Shown in pieces: positions 62,006 to 64,000 of a DNA stretch of 64,000 nucleotides. The translations under genes and the position numbers were made by a program. The stretch comes from Phaeospirillum sp. Lineage in GTDB: Bacteria > Pseudomonadota > Alphaproteobacteria > Rhodospirillales > Magnetospirillaceae. The DNA is taken from positions 186,001 to 250,000 of the forward strand of contig JAUSFB010000027.1 in assembly GCA_030651575.1 (NCBI GenBank). Direction: 5' to 3'. Under the pieces are notes generated by a model, which saw only the letters and a program-made list of their open reading frames with translations, searched no databases and was not told the origin of the DNA. Position 1 is the first letter of the stretch. Each line of letters starts with the position of its first letter.

Positions 62006-62941
62006 TCAACGTAGAGGTACATTTCGTTCGCCAGACGTCCGTTGCTCAATCATTTTTCTGGTTTGTTCTCTGTAACGTTCATCGGCGGCACGGCTCTCGG
62101 CTTTTTCGTTATCTTTATAAGCCTTTGTTGCCGAAATGGCTTTGGCAAGTACCTGCTCGTCGATATACGCTATTTGAATGTTACGACCCGCCTTGATTCT
62201 CACGACGGGGGACATTTGTTCTACATCGTCTTGTGTAGCGATAAAAAATTTGCAGCTTCTATCTGCGCGGCCAGAGCGTGTCCTCTTTAGGGCAAAGGCC
62301 ATGGCAACTGCCGAGGGGGCTTTCCACGTTGAGCTGCTTGTTGAGGATCGTACGGTACTGTCTGCCTCTTTGAGGAAATGAAGCAGCATGGGCTCCTTGT
62401 CGAAGATGCTTCCCGCGAGAATACAGGTTCGTTCGTATGTGGATGCCAGATTTACCCCAAAGACATATTTTTCCTTTTTCTGGGCGTCATTATCTGCTTG
62501 TAGGGTGGAGACTGTCTTGCGGAACTCGGGGTTGGCGCTGATCGCGGTCGCGCAGATTTTTGCTGCGCCTTTAAGGTCATCGCCCTCCATTGCCGCTAAT
62601 ACCGCTTTACTGGTCAGCACGCTGGGAGCCACGACATTTGCCGCATCAATGATACGAGTTGGCTTCTGGTATCCCTTCTTGGCAATGGCATCAAGAATCT
62701 CTCCAAAATCTCCTTCAAGAATATCAAGTCCTTCTGCAATCTTGTATTGTTCCTCCTGATATTCTTGAGGTCGGTCATAGATGAGTTTGAGCATGCAATG
62801 TGATACCATTAGCGTGTCCGCCCACCTATCAATACTAACGCTGCCCTCCTCCCCAACGGCGGGCATTGGCCTTAATATCAAGGATGTTATTGTAAGTAAC
62901 ATAAGTGTTATTTGTGACATGCTGCCAAGTTCTATCTTCAT
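62006..62941 (-). CDS. Secreted hypothetical protein, 311 aa
   Basis: 311 aa from ATG 62941 with GGAG upstream. Signal peptide around residues 9-30 (ITLMLLTITSLILRPMPAVG). The body is helical in the first two-thirds (RPQEYQEEQYKIAEGLDIL, GAAKICATAISANPEFRKT), with a beta-rich part and a charged coiled C-terminus (KDNEKAESRAADERYREQ). No family recognised. It heads the run of exported proteins. Confidence 0.6.
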   Translation of the reverse strand: MKIELGSMSQITLMLLTITSLILRPMPAVGEEGSVSIDRWADTLMVSHCMLKLIYDRPQEYQEEQYKIAEGLDILEGDFGEILDAIAKKGYQKPTRIIDAANVVAPSVLTSKAVLAAMEGDDLKGAAKICATAISANPEFRKTVSTLQADNDAQKKEKYVFGVNLASTYERTCILAGSIFDKEPMLLHFLKEADSTVRSSTSSSTWKAPSAVAMAFALKRTRSGRADRSCKFFIATQDDVEQMSPVVRIKAGRNIQIAYIDEQVLAKAISATKAYKDNEKAESRAADERYREQTRKMIEQRTSGERNVPLR

Positions 62942-63142
62942 GACTATCTCCGCTTATCCAAGAAGCTCTCTCGCCATTGATTGTCGATGCGAAGTCAGGC
63001 GAGCATCTGTACATGGGGGAGCTGGAATGGCAGGCCGCAAAAGCACCGGCTATAGGGCTGTGGTGTTGTCGACATATTTTGGTGATTTCGGCACGGTGAA
63101 AGGAATGAAAGTGGCCGGAACAGGTGGCGTTTCCTTCAGCGG

Positions 63143-63277
63143 CTATGCCAAGGATGGTTTACTGCGTATCGGCATTAACGAATGCGGCGATGCCCATGTT
63201 GCCTCAATATCCGTGCCGGTTGCCATTGCCGAACCGCACATCACCAATACCGAAAACCCCGCCAAAAGCTTGTGCAT
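63143..63277 (-). CDS. Small secreted peptide, 44 aa (possibly truncated)
   Basis: ATG 63277 follows GTGGAGG at five bases. The 44 codons read as a signal peptide (MHKLLAGFSVLVMCGSAMA) then about 25 residues ending at TAG 63143. The same frame continues without other stop for about 30 codons to a second TAG, so a longer protein may have been interrupted. Confidence 0.4.
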   Translation of the reverse strand: MHKLLAGFSVLVMCGSAMATGTDIEATWASPHSLMPIRSKPSLA

Positions 63278-63428
63278 GCCGCCCTCCACATCCAATTGTA
63301 GCGGACGAGTCTGTTGCATGACCCCGCTTGCGTCAGACTACAAACGCGCAGATGTCTTCGTTATTGTGGGAAACTACGGATTGATGGGCCGCTGCCGGGC
63401 CAGAAAGTGGGCGGCGTTGGCTCCTACT

Positions 63429-63443
63429 GTTACCGCCGGTAAC
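63429..63443. repeat. GTTACC-N3-GGTAAC palindrome, copy 4
   Basis: GTTACC-GCC-GGTAAC, identical to copy 3 and about 105 bases before the end of the beta-barrel gene. Confidence 0.6.
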
Positions 63444-63491
63444 GGCCTCGCCGCGAATCCCTCCGCAGACCGGGGTCCGGGGCGCTCCAGC

Positions 63492-63539
63492 GCGCAGGTA
63501 GCTGGGGAGGAAGACGAGCATTGGCCGGGCGCAGATGCG
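63492..63539 (+). repeat. Degenerate repeat, copy C
   Basis: Contains GGTAGCTGGG, GACGAGCATTG and CCGGGCGC in the order of copy B (60594-60650). Lies at the island's probable right side next to the beta-barrel gene. Confidence 0.45.
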
Positions 63540-63548
63540 TAATCTGTC

Positions 63549-64000
63549 CTAGAATTTGTATACGTAGAGAACTCGCGACGTGATCTCGTATACTTCCAGG
63601 CTGTCGATGCTCCTGACGCGATAGCCGACTTCGGGCCGCACACCGTTTCCGAACTCATAGCCGAGGCTTGTGTTGAACAGGTAGTCGCGCTTTTCCTCGA
63701 CATTGGGCGTGTTGTTGATGCGCAGGGTGTAGCCGACGCTCAGTCGCCAATTGCCTGGATTGACCTCCAAACCCGTCGAGATGTAATCCCGTTCCGCATT
63801 CCGCACGCCAGCCCTGTTCCAGAAATGCTGGTACTCGAACATCGGAGCCACAACGAACCCGTCGTCAATCGCCCATTCGTGCCGAACGCCACCGACCACA
63901 CCAATTTCGGCCTCGGGCAGATCAGAGTTCGTGGTGCTGATCTTCCGGGTTTCCTGCCGCAGCAGACCCGTATGCCAGGAAAAGCCCTCGACGGACGGAA
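63549..64000 (-). CDS. Outer-membrane beta-barrel protein, C-terminal part (partial)
   Basis: The minus strand is open from the window edge to TAG at 63549, about 150 codons. It shows alternating amphipathic strands (GFVVAPMFEYQHFWNRAG, ISTGLEVNPGNWRLSVGYTL, FNTSLGYEFGNGVRPEVGY) and ends in YVYKF, the terminal aromatic recognised by the Bam machinery. Upstream codons (HTGLLRQETRKISTTNSDL) continue the barrel. The family cannot be fixed from this part; the N-terminus is outside the window. Confidence 0.75.
   Translation of the reverse strand, partial: PSVEGFSWHTGLLRQETRKISTTNSDLPEAEIGVVGGVRHEWAIDDGFVVAPMFEYQHFWNRAGVRNAERDYISTGLEVNPGNWRLSVGYTLRINNTPNVEEKRDYLFNTSLGYEFGNGVRPEVGYRVRSIDSLEVYEITSRVLYVYKF

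Larger units (their letters stand above)
49327..63548. mobile_element. Second genomic island at the same tRNA site (right end not seen)
   Basis: The region starts at element 1's attR with a tyrosine integrase pointing inward and holds probable defence modules, an IS3 remnant and dispersed repeats. Codon and base use vary from gene to gene. I could not find a third copy of the tRNA end, so the right border is only taken as the start of the beta-barrel gene, which has core-like composition. Confidence 0.5.
62942..63548. other. 607-bp gap with repeats and one tiny secreted ORF
   Basis: No gene of normal length is convincing. The gap has a 44-codon minus-strand frame with signal peptide (listed separately), a palindrome at 63429 and a degenerate repeat near 63500. 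A plus-strand frame through 62781-63542 overlaps real genes and has no ribosome site or homology, so it is not called. Confidence 0.5.

Noticed and set aside
50832..63443. Integron attC sites
   Set aside because: The palindromes lack the RYYYAAC/GTTRRRY pairs and the imperfect folded arms of attC, and no IntI-type integrase with the extra domain was seen.
62781..63542. 253-aa plus-strand open frame
   Set aside because: It overlaps the start of a secreted protein gene, has no ribosome site, and its composition changes across a repeat and a palindrome.

Overview
The window looks like a chromosomal segment of a high-GC, flagellated alphaproteobacterium, most probably a Rhodospirillales member close to Magnetospirillum. 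This rests on the flagellar gene set (FliF-FliG-FliH-FliN-FlbD-FlhA-FlhF-FlhG), many c-di-GMP proteins, paired Crp/Fnr regulators with an NO-response style operon, and the codon and GC style. The genus is inference.

Core part (1 to about 35.4 kb). At the left is a minus-strand nitrosative/low-oxygen block: two Crp/Fnr regulators, then a DUF2249 protein, a 12-TM heme-copper-oxidase-like protein and a hemerythrin-like protein, with an FNR/DNR-type box before the DUF2249 gene. Next come a MurI-family racemase whose first catalytic Cys is Asp, a large dCache-HAMP-GAF-HD-GYP sensor, a diheme cytochrome c with its own FNR-like box, an SGNH hydrolase, a CBS protein, a receiver-PAS-histidine kinase, a PilZ protein, a receiver-HD-GYP protein, EttA and RNase R. 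The flagellar cluster runs from 18.3 to 29.2 kb and is followed by a J-domain/SH3 membrane protein. A minus-strand signalling operon (receiver, CheC-like, PAS-GGDEF-EAL) lies beside a rhodanese, then a TerB-like gene and tRNA-Thr(CGT).

Element 1 (35,431-49,326). A 13.9 kb integrated element sits at the 3' end of tRNA-Thr; the 52-bp ends match at 46 positions. It carries an AlpA-like regulator, an MltR-like protein, a replication-relaxation protein and a coupling-protein-like ATPase, KfrA-like and membrane proteins, a serine recombinase, an AT-rich cargo of unknown function, a Rep_3 initiator with upstream iterons and an AT-rich tract (so it looks like an integrated plasmid), a duplicated antitoxin with one toxin, and a tyrosine integrase beside the right end.

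Element 2 (from 49,327; right end not found). A second tyrosine integrase starts immediately after the first element's right end, which suggests tandem insertion at one tRNA site. Its cargo looks like a defence island: a 1447-aa protein joining an aminoglycoside-phosphotransferase-like kinase domain to a SAMD9-like STAND NTPase, a DUF6641 protein, a complete ABC-three-component (ABC-3C) system with a restriction-endonuclease-like effector, and a run of small zinc-binding or secreted proteins. Modules are separated by repeats: a 32-bp exact direct repeat flanks the ABC-3C operon, related CTTAC-N5-GTAAG dyads flank the STAND gene, and GTTACC-N3-GGTAAC palindromes occur at four module boundaries. 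The window ends inside an outer-membrane beta-barrel gene.

All family names come from reading motifs and domain layout by eye; no database search was run.
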